A stretch of DNA of 8,834 bases from an uncultured Burkholderiales bacterium (GCA_903856995.1 CAIODK010000153.1:1-8834); one strand, 5' to 3'. Numbered from the stretch's first letter, positions 1 to 6,640 are shown. Translations and numbers: made by a program. Notes: a model not told the origin generated them from the sequence alone.

Positions 1-245
1 ATCACATCAGCTGGCCGGCTGTTGTTGACCAGCGTCCCAATCGCGGCATAGACCTGCTTGTGCTCGTAACGGTAGAAGTCACCATCGACCAATAAATCCC
101 CCACACGGTCCCATGCGCCGTTGTCCAACAACAAACCACCCAGCACACTGGACTCGGCCTCGATCGAATGTGGAGGAATGCGCAGTTGCGCAATTTGTTG
201 GTCGTGGGAGAAGCTTTCTTCAAAGCTGGACAATGCGGCTGACAT
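1..245 (-). CDS. dnaB: Replicative DNA helicase DnaB, N-terminal 81 residues (partial)
   Basis: DnaB is the hexameric ATP-dependent helicase that unwinds DNA at the replication fork and recruits primase. Only the start is present: reading from the ATG at 245 gives 81 codons that run off the left edge. Residues 23-81 match the DnaB N-terminal helical domain, with the characteristic stretches IPPHSIEAESSVLGGLLLDN and DFYRYEHKQVYAAIGTL; the ATPase domain lies outside the window. An AGGA sequence 5 nt upstream supports the start. A longer open frame over the same bases is out of phase and is a shadow. The gene follows rplI in the same direction, as is common in proteobacteria, but a strong terminator separates them, so it probably has its own promoter. 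Identification is firm even though truncated. Confidence 0.95.
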   Translation of the reverse strand, partial: MSAALSSFEESFSHDQQIAQLRIPPHSIEAESSVLGGLLLDNGAWDRVGDLLVDGDFYRYEHKQVYAAIGTLVNNSRPADV

Positions 246-303
246 AGTGATCCTGTAAAACGCACATCCTAAGCCCAGAGACGTCAAACGGCTGGGATAA
301 CTC

Positions 304-312
304 TGTGGATAA
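304..312 (-). promoter_or_regulatory. Perfect DnaA box (TTATCCACA) upstream of dnaB
   Basis: The minus strand reads TTATCCACA, an exact match to the high-affinity DnaA box, 59 nt upstream of the dnaB start codon and between the rplI terminator and dnaB. A weaker partial copy (GTTATCCCA on the minus strand, 293-301) follows directly. The position suggests DnaA control of dnaB, but this is inference: the same 9-mer also occurs inside ppsA, where it is just codon use, so chance is a real possibility. Confidence 0.4.
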
Positions 313-349
313 GCGGTGGGTGAGCTGGGGAAATGTGGCTGACAAATAA

Positions 350-375
350 AAAAGCCGCCCCGAAGAGCGGCTTTT
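350..375 (-). terminator. Rho-independent terminator of the rpsF-priB-rpsR-rplI operon
   Basis: On the minus strand the RNA forms AAAAGCCGC paired with GCGGCUUUU, and the inner UC/GG pairs close a UUCG tetraloop. The hairpin is followed by a U-rich tail (UUUUUUAUUUG, counted from the 3' arm). It begins 15 nt after the rplI stop codon. Perfect stem, stable tetraloop and U-tract make this a textbook intrinsic terminator; it separates rplI from dnaB. Confidence 0.92.
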
Positions 376-390
376 CATGAGCGAGGAAAC

Positions 391-843
391 TTAAGCAGTT
401 TCGCCGTACACGGAGATGGTGATCTCAACGACCACGTCTGTGTGCAAAGCCACACCCACGGTGCTGTCGCCAACAACCTTGATTGGGCCATGAGGCATGC
501 GGACTTGCGCTTTGGCAACGGCAAAACCTTCTTTAGCCAAGGCATCAGCGATGTCTTGGTTAGTGACCGAACCGAACAAACGGCCGTCCACACCAGCTTT
601 TTGGCTGAGCTTGATGGCTTTACCAGCCAACTTCTCGCCTTGAGCTTGTGCAGCAGCCAATTTCTCGGCAGCAGCTTTTTCGAGTTCAACGCGGCGGACT
701 TCGAATTCTTTAATCGCGGCTTCAGTGGCGCGACGTGCGCGGCCTGAAGGGATCAAAAAGTTACGGGCGTAACCATCTTTCACACGGACGATTTCGCCGA
801 GGTTGCCGAGGTTCACGACCTTGTCGAGCAGAATAATTTGCAT
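391..843 (-). CDS. rplI: 50S ribosomal protein bL9
   Basis: bL9 binds 23S rRNA near the L1 stalk base and reaches toward the neighbouring ribosome through a long helix, helping reading-frame maintenance. The 150-residue product has the usual family length. Residues 1-40 form the N-terminal RNA-binding domain with the signature LGNLGEIVRVKDGYARNFLIP. Residues of about 41-75 are an Ala/Glu/Lys-rich connecting helix, and the C-terminal domain follows, with GRLFGSVTNQDIADAL and a late VVVEITISV strand. The ATG start has AAGGAG 7 nt upstream, overlapping the rpsR stop codon. It is the last gene of the operon: 11 nt after rpsR and 15 nt before an intrinsic terminator. Confidence 0.98.
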   Translation of the reverse strand: MQIILLDKVVNLGNLGEIVRVKDGYARNFLIPSGRARRATEAAIKEFEVRRVELEKAAAEKLAAAQAQGEKLAGKAIKLSQKAGVDGRLFGSVTNQDIADALAKEGFAVAKAQVRMPHGPIKVVGDSTVGVALHTDVVVEITISVYGETA

Positions 844-854
844 GGTCGGTCTCC

Positions 855-1136
855 TTAAATCTTGTGCTGGTCGCTGTATGGCACCAAAGCCAAGAAGCGC
901 GCGCGCTTGATGGCAGTGTTCAGCTGACGTTGATAAATAGCGCGTGTGCCAGTCAGGCGTGCGGGGATGATCTTGCCGTTTTCAGCGATGAAGTCACGCA
1001 AGGTGTCGACATCTTTGTAATCGATTTCTTCAACGCCAGTGACGGTGAAGCGGCAGAAGCGCTTGCGCTTGAAAAGCAATGATTGCGTGTTGCGCTTAGG
1101 GCGCTTGTCTTTGTTGAATTTCTTGAATGTGGCCAT
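855..1136 (-). CDS. rpsR: 30S ribosomal protein bS18
   Basis: bS18 joins the platform of the small subunit as a dimer with bS6, bound to 16S rRNA helices 22-23. The product has 93 residues, slightly longer than E. coli S18 because of a basic N-terminal tail. The family core is clear: IDYKDVDTLRDFIAENGKII followed by PARLTGTRAIYQRQLNTAIK and RARFLALVPY. A single cysteine (C28, in RKRFCRF) is present rather than a four-Cys zinc ribbon. AGGAGG lies 8 nt before the ATG, the best ribosome binding site in the operon, and overlaps the priB stop codon, which fits high expression and coupling. It lies between priB and rplI. Confidence 0.98.
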   Translation of the reverse strand: MATFKKFNKDKRPKRNTQSLLFKRKRFCRFTVTGVEEIDYKDVDTLRDFIAENGKIIPARLTGTRAIYQRQLNTAIKRARFLALVPYSDQHKI

Positions 1137-1148
1137 GATTTGGGCCTC

Positions 1149-1439
1149 CTATGAAATTTGCTGAAAATCTTGAATGTGAAAAACGACGTTTTTGCTGTTA
1201 CGAGGAGAGGCTAAAAAGCCACTGAACTGCCAAATGCTACCAAGGGGAAGTTGAGCAATACGCTCAGCTAGAGAACCCAAGGCGACTGTTTTGACAGTTG
1301 CTTTGACTTGTCGCTTTTGCCCTGCTTCTTGAACCTCAGACTCGTGTTCGAGTCTCAAATCAAGGGCTGGCAACCCGGCTGGGGTGTATCGTTTGGCCGA
1401 AACCTCAACGATACAAGCGTTCAAAACAACATGATTCAA
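1149..1439 (-). CDS. priB: Primosomal replication protein N (PriB), TTG start
   Basis: PriB is a small SSB-like OB-fold protein that binds single-stranded DNA and PriA to restart stalled forks by reloading DnaB. The 96-residue product is close to the usual length of about 100. Recognisable stretches are YTPAGLPALDLRLEHESEV (18-36), a basic strand region (42-51), VALGSLAERIAQLPLGS (52-68) and the end strand NVVFHIQDF (84-92). No ATG lies in frame near the start; the codon that aligns with family N termini (M-N-x-x-V-L) is a TTG, with AAGG only 1-2 nt ahead. That is a crowded site and suggests weak initiation coupled to rpsF, 20 nt upstream. Its place between rpsF and rpsR is the classic proteobacterial order and supports the call. 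Confidence 0.93.
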   Translation of the reverse strand: MNHVVLNACIVEVSAKRYTPAGLPALDLRLEHESEVQEAGQKRQVKATVKTVALGSLAERIAQLPLGSIWQFSGFLASPRNSKNVVFHIQDFQQIS

Positions 1440-1459
1440 ACCTTGTAGGAGTACAGCAA

Positions 1460-1825
1460 TTAGCCCGCGAACTCAGCTTGCTGGTTCTTGCGAGCCTCTT
1501 CGCGCTCAACTGTCTTCATCATGACGGAAGGCGTCGTATCAGCCTTCTTACGCAAGACAGTCAGGTGACGCAACACGGCATCGTTGAACTTGAACGCGTG
1601 TTCGAGTTCAGACATCACGGCTTGGTTAGCCTCGATGTTCAAGCAAATGTAATGAGCTTTGGCAAGTTTGTTGATCATGTAAGACAACTGGCGGCGACCC
1701 CAGTCTTCTGTACGATGAATAGCACCACCACCAGCGGTGATCATGCCTTTGTAACGCTCCAGCATGGCTGGAACTTGCTCGCTTTGATCCGGGTGGATCA
1801 ACAAAATGATTTCGTAATGACGCAT
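1460..1825 (-). CDS. rpsF: 30S ribosomal protein bS6
   Basis: bS6 pairs with bS18 on the small-subunit platform. The chosen ATG gives a 121-residue protein that begins MRHYEIILLIHPDQSEQVP, the standard S6 N terminus, and has AAGGAG 5 nt upstream. An open frame extends 26 codons further but runs back through the leader and promoter, so the longer start is rejected. Other family stretches are EDWGRRQLSYMINKLAKAHY (40-59) and FKFNDAVLRHLTVLRKK (78-94), followed by a charged flexible tail of the kind seen in S6. It is the first gene of the rpsF-priB-rpsR-rplI operon and is preceded by a TATAAT box and a leader hairpin that may bind the S6:S18 dimer. Confidence 0.97.
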   Translation of the reverse strand: MRHYEIILLIHPDQSEQVPAMLERYKGMITAGGGAIHRTEDWGRRQLSYMINKLAKAHYICLNIEANQAVMSELEHAFKFNDAVLRHLTVLRKKADTTPSVMMKTVEREEARKNQQAEFAG

Positions 1826-1847
1826 GGACACTCCTTGTGGATATGAA

Positions 1848-1876
1848 GCTGCTCGCGGCGTCTGACGCGGAGTAGC
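1848..1876 (-). promoter_or_regulatory. Leader hairpin with CCG bulge, candidate S6:S18 autoregulatory element
   Basis: In the rpsF 5' leader the RNA can fold as GCUACUC (1876-1870) with GAGCAGC (1854-1848), with one A-C mismatch. A further G1868-C1855 pair is followed by an inner CGU/ACG stem with a CAG loop. This leaves an unpaired CCG (1858-1856) on the 3' side. A CCG bulge beside a stem is the hallmark of the known S6:S18 mRNA leader motif, which mimics the 16S rRNA site. The fold was made by hand; an alternative pairing shifts the bulge to CGC. Confidence 0.42.
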
Positions 1877-1892
1877 AAGGGAAAAGCCCACC

Positions 1893-1898
1893 ATTATA
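1893..1898 (-). promoter_or_regulatory. Candidate -10 box (TATAAT) of the rpsF operon
   Basis: The minus strand has an exact TATAAT just after the symporter stop codon and 67 nt before the rpsF ATG. Transcription would begin near 1886 and give a leader of about 60 nt that contains the hairpin at 1848-1876. No good -35 hexamer sits at 16-18 nt; a TG lies near the box but one base out of the extended -10 register. The -35 region falls inside the 3' end of the symporter gene. Confidence 0.55.
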
Positions 1899-1899
1899 G

Positions 1900-3897
1900 T
1901 CAATTTTTGAACGACGTGAGCTTGCTACCCAAAAAGCCGAGCAACAAGCCCGTAGGAACACCAAAAACACCCGCACAAACAGGGTCCATCCCCCACCACA
2001 CCGTATCAACAGAGTGCAGTTGCAAGCGCATCTGCACCCAAGGGTGGTTGACCGCGATGTAATACAAACTCATAGACAAACCCGACCCCATCGCCAGCAA
2101 TGCCCCCACCCGATTCATGCCGCGCCAATAGAGGCCTAGCAACATCACAGGGAAAAATGTGGATGCCGCTAAAGAAAACGCACAAGTCACCCAAAACAAA
2201 ATACTGACCGGACGATTCGTTGCAAACCACGCAGCAAGTAAGGCGACCACCATCAATAAGATTTTTGACAACATCACCCGACGCAATGGTGGCGCATCTG
2301 GCGCTGTCGTTTGAAAGTACAGGTCTTGCGCCAGCGCATTGGAGATGGTCAACAACAAACCGTCGGCCGTTGACAGCGCGGCAGCCAGTGCGCCAGCCGC
2401 AAGCAAACCCGTGAAGACCGAGGAAATATGCGTAATTTCAGGCACACCCAAAACCAAATAATCGTTGAACAGCCGAATGTCTGCAAATTGGACAATGCCG
2501 TCTTGGTTGTAATCTTGAATACTCAAAAGCGCCAGCTTACGCAACTTCAAACGATCGGCCCACTCGGGCAGTTGATCCATGTGCGCCCCTACCAACTCAG
2601 TCAAGACAAATGATTTGAGCAGAACCGCCAAAGAAGATGCACACAAATACACCAACACGATAATGCCCAAGGCCCACACGACTGAACGCTCTGCCTCAAC
2701 CGGTGTGGCCGTGGTGTAGGACCGGACCAAGATATGCGGCAAGGCCGCCGTACCCAGCATCAGGCAAAACACCAGCGCCAAACTGTTAAGCCACCCTTGG
2801 TTCCAACCTTCCAAATACGGCACTTGAAAACCGACAGGGCGATAAATGGCCTCAGCCAACATGACGCGTTCGGACTGCCAGGCACCGACCAAGCGGTCGA
2901 CGCTGGGTTCCCGCCACGCGGGATTGGATTCAAACTTCTGAATCTCACGCAAAGGAGCGTTATCCGCCTTGGCACGCGCAACTTGGCGCACCACAGCTTG
3001 ACGTTCAATTTCACGTGCAAAAACTGGGTCAGCAATCTTGGCGTCCAAATTGCTCATGCGCAAACTGATAACTTCTCGCGTGGATTGCTCTGCTGGGTCC
3101 ACTTCAATTTGCTTCGCGCGCGCTTGAATTTGAGGAAGAGATTGCGCTGCGGCTACCGTGAAGAACGGATGACCTTGGGTTTTGAAAGAGACGGCGACAC
3201 AAAGGGCGAGCATGGAGACCACGATCACCACGCACTGAACACCCTGCGTCCAAGTCACGGCACGCATGCCGCCCAAGAACGAACACAGCAACACCCCGCC
3301 CAGTGCCAAAAATACCCCTAACTCAAACGTCAATCCAGACAGCATAGAAGCGACCAAGCCGATGCCATAAATTTGGGCGACCAAATAAATGCTCGAACAC
3401 AAAATAGCACCCCACGCAGCAAACCAACGCACGGCAGCGCTGTCAAAGCGACGACCCAAAAACTCGGGGATAGTGATGGACTGAGATCTGTTGAGCTTGC
3501 CGGCAAACAAAAAACCCAGCAAGCAAAAGCCCCCTGTCCAGCCAAGCAAATACGCCAACCCACCCGGATGCTCGCCATCCCCCACAAACCCATCGGACAA
3601 CAACAAGCCCGTCAACCCGATGAAAGATGCCGCCGAAATCCAATCGGCGGCCGTGGCCATACCATTCAGCGGCGCGCTGACTCTGCGCCCCGCCACAAAG
3701 TACTCCTCAGGTGCCGTGGTTCGGCAAAACAGGCCGATCACGGCGTACCCAATGATGGATGCCACCAAGAAAAATCCGTTGACGTACGCCTTAGGAACAC
3801 CAGCGAAGTCCGCCAGAAAAAGCAACAGCGTCAACACCACGAGGCTGGCAAAACTGACCCGCACGAGCAGCCTGGAGCTGGTATTAAGAGACATCAT
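1900..3897 (-). CDS. Sodium:solute symporter, SSS family, ActP-like / VC_2705 subfamily
   Basis: This is a predicted inner-membrane Na+-coupled transporter, probably for a small organic acid such as acetate, pyruvate or a related monocarboxylate; the substrate is inference. The 665-residue product has about 13 hydrophobic helices. Family hallmarks are PEEYFVAGRRVSAPLNGMAT (63-81 region), SFLGGMRAVTWTQGVQ (206-221), LMLGTAALPHILVRSYTT (379-396) and AAALSTADGLLLTISNAL (505-522). In the last of these, S509/T510 align with the Na+-site Ser-Thr of PutP. Residues of about 248-365 form a long charged non-membrane insert, typical of the VC_2705 group rather than of short ActP. Residues 462-473 form an EF-hand-like loop. 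It starts ATGATG, without a clear Shine-Dalgarno site, inside the end of the small upstream gene (14-nt overlap), so translation is probably coupled. The first ATG was taken. No terminator follows it. Confidence 0.9.
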   Translation of the reverse strand: MMSLNTSSRLLVRVSFASLVVLTLLLFLADFAGVPKAYVNGFFLVASIIGYAVIGLFCRTTAPEEYFVAGRRVSAPLNGMATAADWISAASFIGLTGLLLSDGFVGDGEHPGGLAYLLGWTGGFCLLGFLFAGKLNRSQSITIPEFLGRRFDSAAVRWFAAWGAILCSSIYLVAQIYGIGLVASMLSGLTFELGVFLALGGVLLCSFLGGMRAVTWTQGVQCVVIVVSMLALCVAVSFKTQGHPFFTVAAAQSLPQIQARAKQIEVDPAEQSTREVISLRMSNLDAKIADPVFAREIERQAVVRQVARAKADNAPLREIQKFESNPAWREPSVDRLVGAWQSERVMLAEAIYRPVGFQVPYLEGWNQGWLNSLALVFCLMLGTAALPHILVRSYTTATPVEAERSVVWALGIIVLVYLCASSLAVLLKSFVLTELVGAHMDQLPEWADRLKLRKLALLSIQDYNQDGIVQFADIRLFNDYLVLGVPEITHISSVFTGLLAAGALAAALSTADGLLLTISNALAQDLYFQTTAPDAPPLRRVMLSKILLMVVALLAAWFATNRPVSILFWVTCAFSLAASTFFPVMLLGLYWRGMNRVGALLAMGSGLSMSLYYIAVNHPWVQMRLQLHSVDTVWWGMDPVCAGVFGVPTGLLLGFLGSKLTSFKN

Positions 3898-4141
3898 GAG
3901 GGCGTGAGGGTCGCGTACCCCACCATGCCAAAAAGAAATACAACACAGGGACGGCTTGTGCGACCCACAAAAAATGCATCAAGGTCGCATCAGGGAAACG
4001 CCAAGCCAAGCCCAAAGAGCCAACCGTCAGCACCACCAGCCCCGCCACACCCCACAACGACCGATCTGGCAAAGCCGTGACGTCAATCGTTGTAGCGGGG
4101 CTGGGCGCCTCTGAAGCAGGGGCTATTGGGGCTTGATGCAT
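3884..4141 (-). CDS. Small two-helix membrane protein, putative symporter partner
   Basis: I do not recognise this 85-residue protein by name. Residues 1-27 are a Pro/Ala-rich hydrophilic tail (APIAPASEAPSPATT). Two hydrophobic helices follow at about 28-47 (SLWGVAGLVVLTVGSLGLAW) and 54-74 (LMHFLWVAQAVPVLYFFLAW), then a short polar end. The gene starts 9 nt after the ppsA stop and overlaps the symporter start by 14 nt. That is the layout of the small-subunit/symporter pairs yjcH-actP (DUF485) and DUF4212-VC_2705, whose small partners also have two helices. Sequence likeness to either family is weak by eye, so the partner role is inferred from position and topology. A TTG at 4144 is an alternative start; the ATG at 4141 was chosen. 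Codon usage is unremarkable. Confidence 0.68.
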   Translation of the reverse strand: MHQAPIAPASEAPSPATTIDVTALPDRSLWGVAGLVVLTVGSLGLAWRFPDATLMHFLWVAQAVPVLYFFLAWWGTRPSRPHDVS

Positions 4142-4150
4142 CAAGGCTTT

Positions 4151-6541
4151 TTACTTTGCCAAGGACTTCCAAGTGTCAATCACACTGTCTGGGTTGAGCG
4201 AGATGGAGGTGATGCCTTCATCAGCCAACCATTGCGCGAAGTCGGGGTGGTCACTAGGGCCTTGGCCGCAAATGCCCACGTACTTGCCCTGAGCCAAACA
4301 AGCGGCGATGGCCTTGCTGAGCAAAGCTTTCACTGCCGGGTCGCGCTCGTCAAAGTCGGCAGCTAACCACTCCAATCCAGAATCACGGTCCAGACCTAAG
4401 GTGAGTTGGGTCAAGTCGTTCGAACCGATCGAAAAGCCGTCAAAGAACTTCAAGAAGTCATCTGCGAGGATGGCGTTGCTAGGCACTTCACACATCATGA
4501 TGATCTTGAGCTCATTCTCACCACGCTTCAATCCGTGCTCAGCCAGCAAGTTGGTCACGCGCTCAGCCTGCGCCAAGGTACGAACAAACGGCACCATCAC
4601 TTGCACGTTGGTCAAGCCCATATCAGTTCGCACACGGCGCATGGCTTCGCACTCCATCGCAAAGGCTTCGCCGAATTCCTTGCTGATGTAACGGGCTGCA
4701 CCACGGAAGCCCAACATCGGATTTTCTTCCTCAGGCTCGTAACGGCTACCACCGATGAGCTTGCGATATTCGTTGGACTTGAAGTCCGACAAGCGCACGA
4801 TCACAGGCTTGGGCCAAAACGCCGCAGCAATAGTGGCGATGCCTTCGGCCACTTTATCCACATAGAAAGCACGTGGTGAGGCATGGCCACGGGCCACGGA
4901 CTCAACGGCCTTTTTCAAGTCGGCATCCACATTGGGGTAGTCCAAGATAGCCTTGGGATGGACGCCAATGTTGTTGTTGATGATGAACTCTAAACGGGCC
5001 AAACCCACGCCTTCGTTAGGCAATTGGCAGAAGTCAAACGCCAACTGTGGGTTACCCACGTTCATCATGATCTTGGTTTTGATCTCAGGCATGGTGCCGC
5101 GCTGAACTTCAGTCACTTCAGTTTCGAGCAAGCCGTCGTAGATCTTGCCGGTGTCGCCTTCTGAGCAGCTCACGGTCACGAGCGTGCCGTCTTTCAGTCG
5201 CTCGGTCGCATCGCCGCAACCCACCACCGCAGGAATACCCAACTCACGCGCGATGATCGCTGCGTGGCAGGTACGCCCGCCACGGTTGGTGACGATGGCG
5301 CTGGCGCGCTTCATGACGGGTTCCCAGTTTGGATCGGTCATGTCGGTCACCAGGACATCGCCAGGCTGAACCATGTCCATCTCGCTGATGTTATGTACCA
5401 AACGCACGGGGCCGGTACCAATTTTTTGACCAATCGCGCGGCCTTCGGCCAACACGGTGCTGTGGCCTTTGAGTTTGTAACGGAACTCTGACTGGCCTTT
5501 TGCCTGGCTCTTCACGGTTTCTGGACGCGCTTGCAAGATGTACAAAAGCCCATCCGTCCCGTCTTTGCCCCACTCGATGTCCATTGGACGGCCGTAATGC
5601 GTTTCGATCACCACGGCGTAGTGGGCCAATTGCTCGACATCCGCGTCAGTCAGGGAGTAACGGTTACGCAGTTCGGTGGGCACATCCGTGGTCTTGACCA
5701 ATTTACCTGTGGCTTTTTTCTCTTCAGCCGTGGAGAACTCCATTTGCAAGAGCTTGGAGCCCAAGTTGCGGCGAATCACTGCGCGCTTGCCAGCCTTCAA
5801 AGTTGGTTTGTGCACGTAAAACTCATCTGGGTTCACCGCGCCTTGCACCACGGTCTCGCCGAGGCCGTAGCTCGAGGTGATGAACACCACGTCTTCAAAT
5901 CCGGACTCGGTGTCGATGGTGAACATCACACCGGCTGCGCCCAAGTCAGAGCGCACCATGCGTTGTACGCCAGCGGACAAAGCCACATCTGCGTGCGCAA
6001 AGCCCTTGTGCACGCGGTAGCTGATGGCGCGGTCGTTGTACAACGAAGCGAAGACCTCTTTCATCTTGTGCAGCACTTCGTCAATGCCATGCACGTTCAG
6101 GAAGGTTTCTTGTTGGCCAGCAAACGAGGCGTCAGGCAAATCTTCGGCCGTCGCAGATGAGCGGACCGCAAACGTCGCGGCAGCGTTGCCGGCAGACAAA
6201 ATGGCGAACTCTTCGGCGATGGCTTTTTGTAAATCGGCAGGGAACGGCTGGGCTTCCACCATGGCGCGAATTTCAGCACCCACACGTGCCAACGCGCGCA
6301 CATCTTCGGTGTCGAGTTGATCTAAAAGGGCATTGATTTTGTCAACCAATCCGTCATACGCCAAGAACTCGCGGAAAGCGTGGGCCGTGGTGGCAAAGCC
6401 AGTAGGCACGCGCACACCAGATGGCAGTTGTGAAATCATTTCGCCGAGGCTGGCGTTTTTACCGCCCACCGATTCGACGTCAGTCATTCGTAGTTTTTCA
6501 AACGGGACAACCAAGGCGGTTGGGCTGAAAAGTGCAGTCAT
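4151..6541 (-). CDS. ppsA: Phosphoenolpyruvate synthase (pyruvate, water dikinase)
   Basis: PpsA converts pyruvate, ATP and water to PEP, AMP and phosphate, the first step of gluconeogenesis from C3 acids, in the cytoplasm. The 796-residue product has the family length and domain order. An N-terminal ATP-grasp domain (about 16-345) includes GGKNASLGEMI and AVRSSATAEDLPDASFAGQQ. The swivelling phosphohistidine domain (about 385-465) includes GGRTCHAAIIARELGIPAV, with catalytic H426 and regulatory T424. A TIM-barrel PEP/pyruvate domain (about 485-790) includes GFRGAARY, SIGSNDLTQLTLGLDRD and the catalytic C758 in YVGICGQGPSDHP. The ATG at 6541 has GGAG 7 nt upstream; a TTG two codons earlier sits too close to that site and is rejected. 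It is divergent from its regulator gene ppsR and leads a unit with the small membrane protein and symporter. Confidence 0.98.
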   Translation of the reverse strand: MTALFSPTALVVPFEKLRMTDVESVGGKNASLGEMISQLPSGVRVPTGFATTAHAFREFLAYDGLVDKINALLDQLDTEDVRALARVGAEIRAMVEAQPFPADLQKAIAEEFAILSAGNAAATFAVRSSATAEDLPDASFAGQQETFLNVHGIDEVLHKMKEVFASLYNDRAISYRVHKGFAHADVALSAGVQRMVRSDLGAAGVMFTIDTESGFEDVVFITSSYGLGETVVQGAVNPDEFYVHKPTLKAGKRAVIRRNLGSKLLQMEFSTAEEKKATGKLVKTTDVPTELRNRYSLTDADVEQLAHYAVVIETHYGRPMDIEWGKDGTDGLLYILQARPETVKSQAKGQSEFRYKLKGHSTVLAEGRAIGQKIGTGPVRLVHNISEMDMVQPGDVLVTDMTDPNWEPVMKRASAIVTNRGGRTCHAAIIARELGIPAVVGCGDATERLKDGTLVTVSCSEGDTGKIYDGLLETEVTEVQRGTMPEIKTKIMMNVGNPQLAFDFCQLPNEGVGLARLEFIINNNIGVHPKAILDYPNVDADLKKAVESVARGHASPRAFYVDKVAEGIATIAAAFWPKPVIVRLSDFKSNEYRKLIGGSRYEPEEENPMLGFRGAARYISKEFGEAFAMECEAMRRVRTDMGLTNVQVMVPFVRTLAQAERVTNLLAEHGLKRGENELKIIMMCEVPSNAILADDFLKFFDGFSIGSNDLTQLTLGLDRDSGLEWLAADFDERDPAVKALLSKAIAACLAQGKYVGICGQGPSDHPDFAQWLADEGITSISLNPDSVIDTWKSLAK

Positions 6542-6634
6542 AGACAAGCTCCAAAAGTTAAAACGGGGACGGCCATGCAGCGCGGCGACTTTGTATTTTT
6601 TTGAATGGGTCGAAAGTCTGCGTGGCGAAATTCG

Positions 6635-6640
6635 GATAAT
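6635..6640 (+). promoter_or_regulatory. Weak candidate -10 box (GATAAT) for ppsR
   Basis: The plus strand has GATAAT 78 nt before the ppsR ATG. The best upstream hexamer, TCGAAA at 6610-6615, is 19 nt away, which is long, and matches four of six positions. It lies just beside the -10 box of the divergent ppsA promoter, so the two would compete for polymerase. The rest of the 177-nt gap shows no better plus-strand promoter. The call is tentative. Confidence 0.25.

Noticed and set aside
1836..1844. Near DnaA box (ATATCCACA on the minus strand) in the rpsF leader
   Set aside because: One mismatch at the first base and it overlaps the rpsF ribosome binding site; no independent support.
1826..1903. 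26-residue N-terminal extension of bS6
   Set aside because: It runs through the TATAAT box and leader hairpin, whereas the ATG at 1825 has a good ribosome binding site and the standard S6 start.
2734..4080. Long open frames on the plus strand opposite the symporter
   Set aside because: Composition is Gln/Pro/His/Arg-rich without family likeness; they are antisense shadows of a GC-rich membrane protein gene.
4132..4145. Perfect 14-bp palindrome CTTGATGCATCAAG at the start of the small membrane protein gene
   Set aside because: It covers the start codon and first codons just after ppsA; with no loop it cannot form an RNA hairpin, and nothing suggests an operator.
4854..4862. Perfect DnaA box (TTATCCACA) on the plus strand
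   Set aside because: It lies inside ppsA and is explained by the codons for Tyr-Val-Asp-Lys; taken as chance.
5531..6160. 209-codon plus-strand open frame opposite ppsA
   Set aside because: Antisense shadow of a clearly coding, highly conserved gene; no recognisable product.
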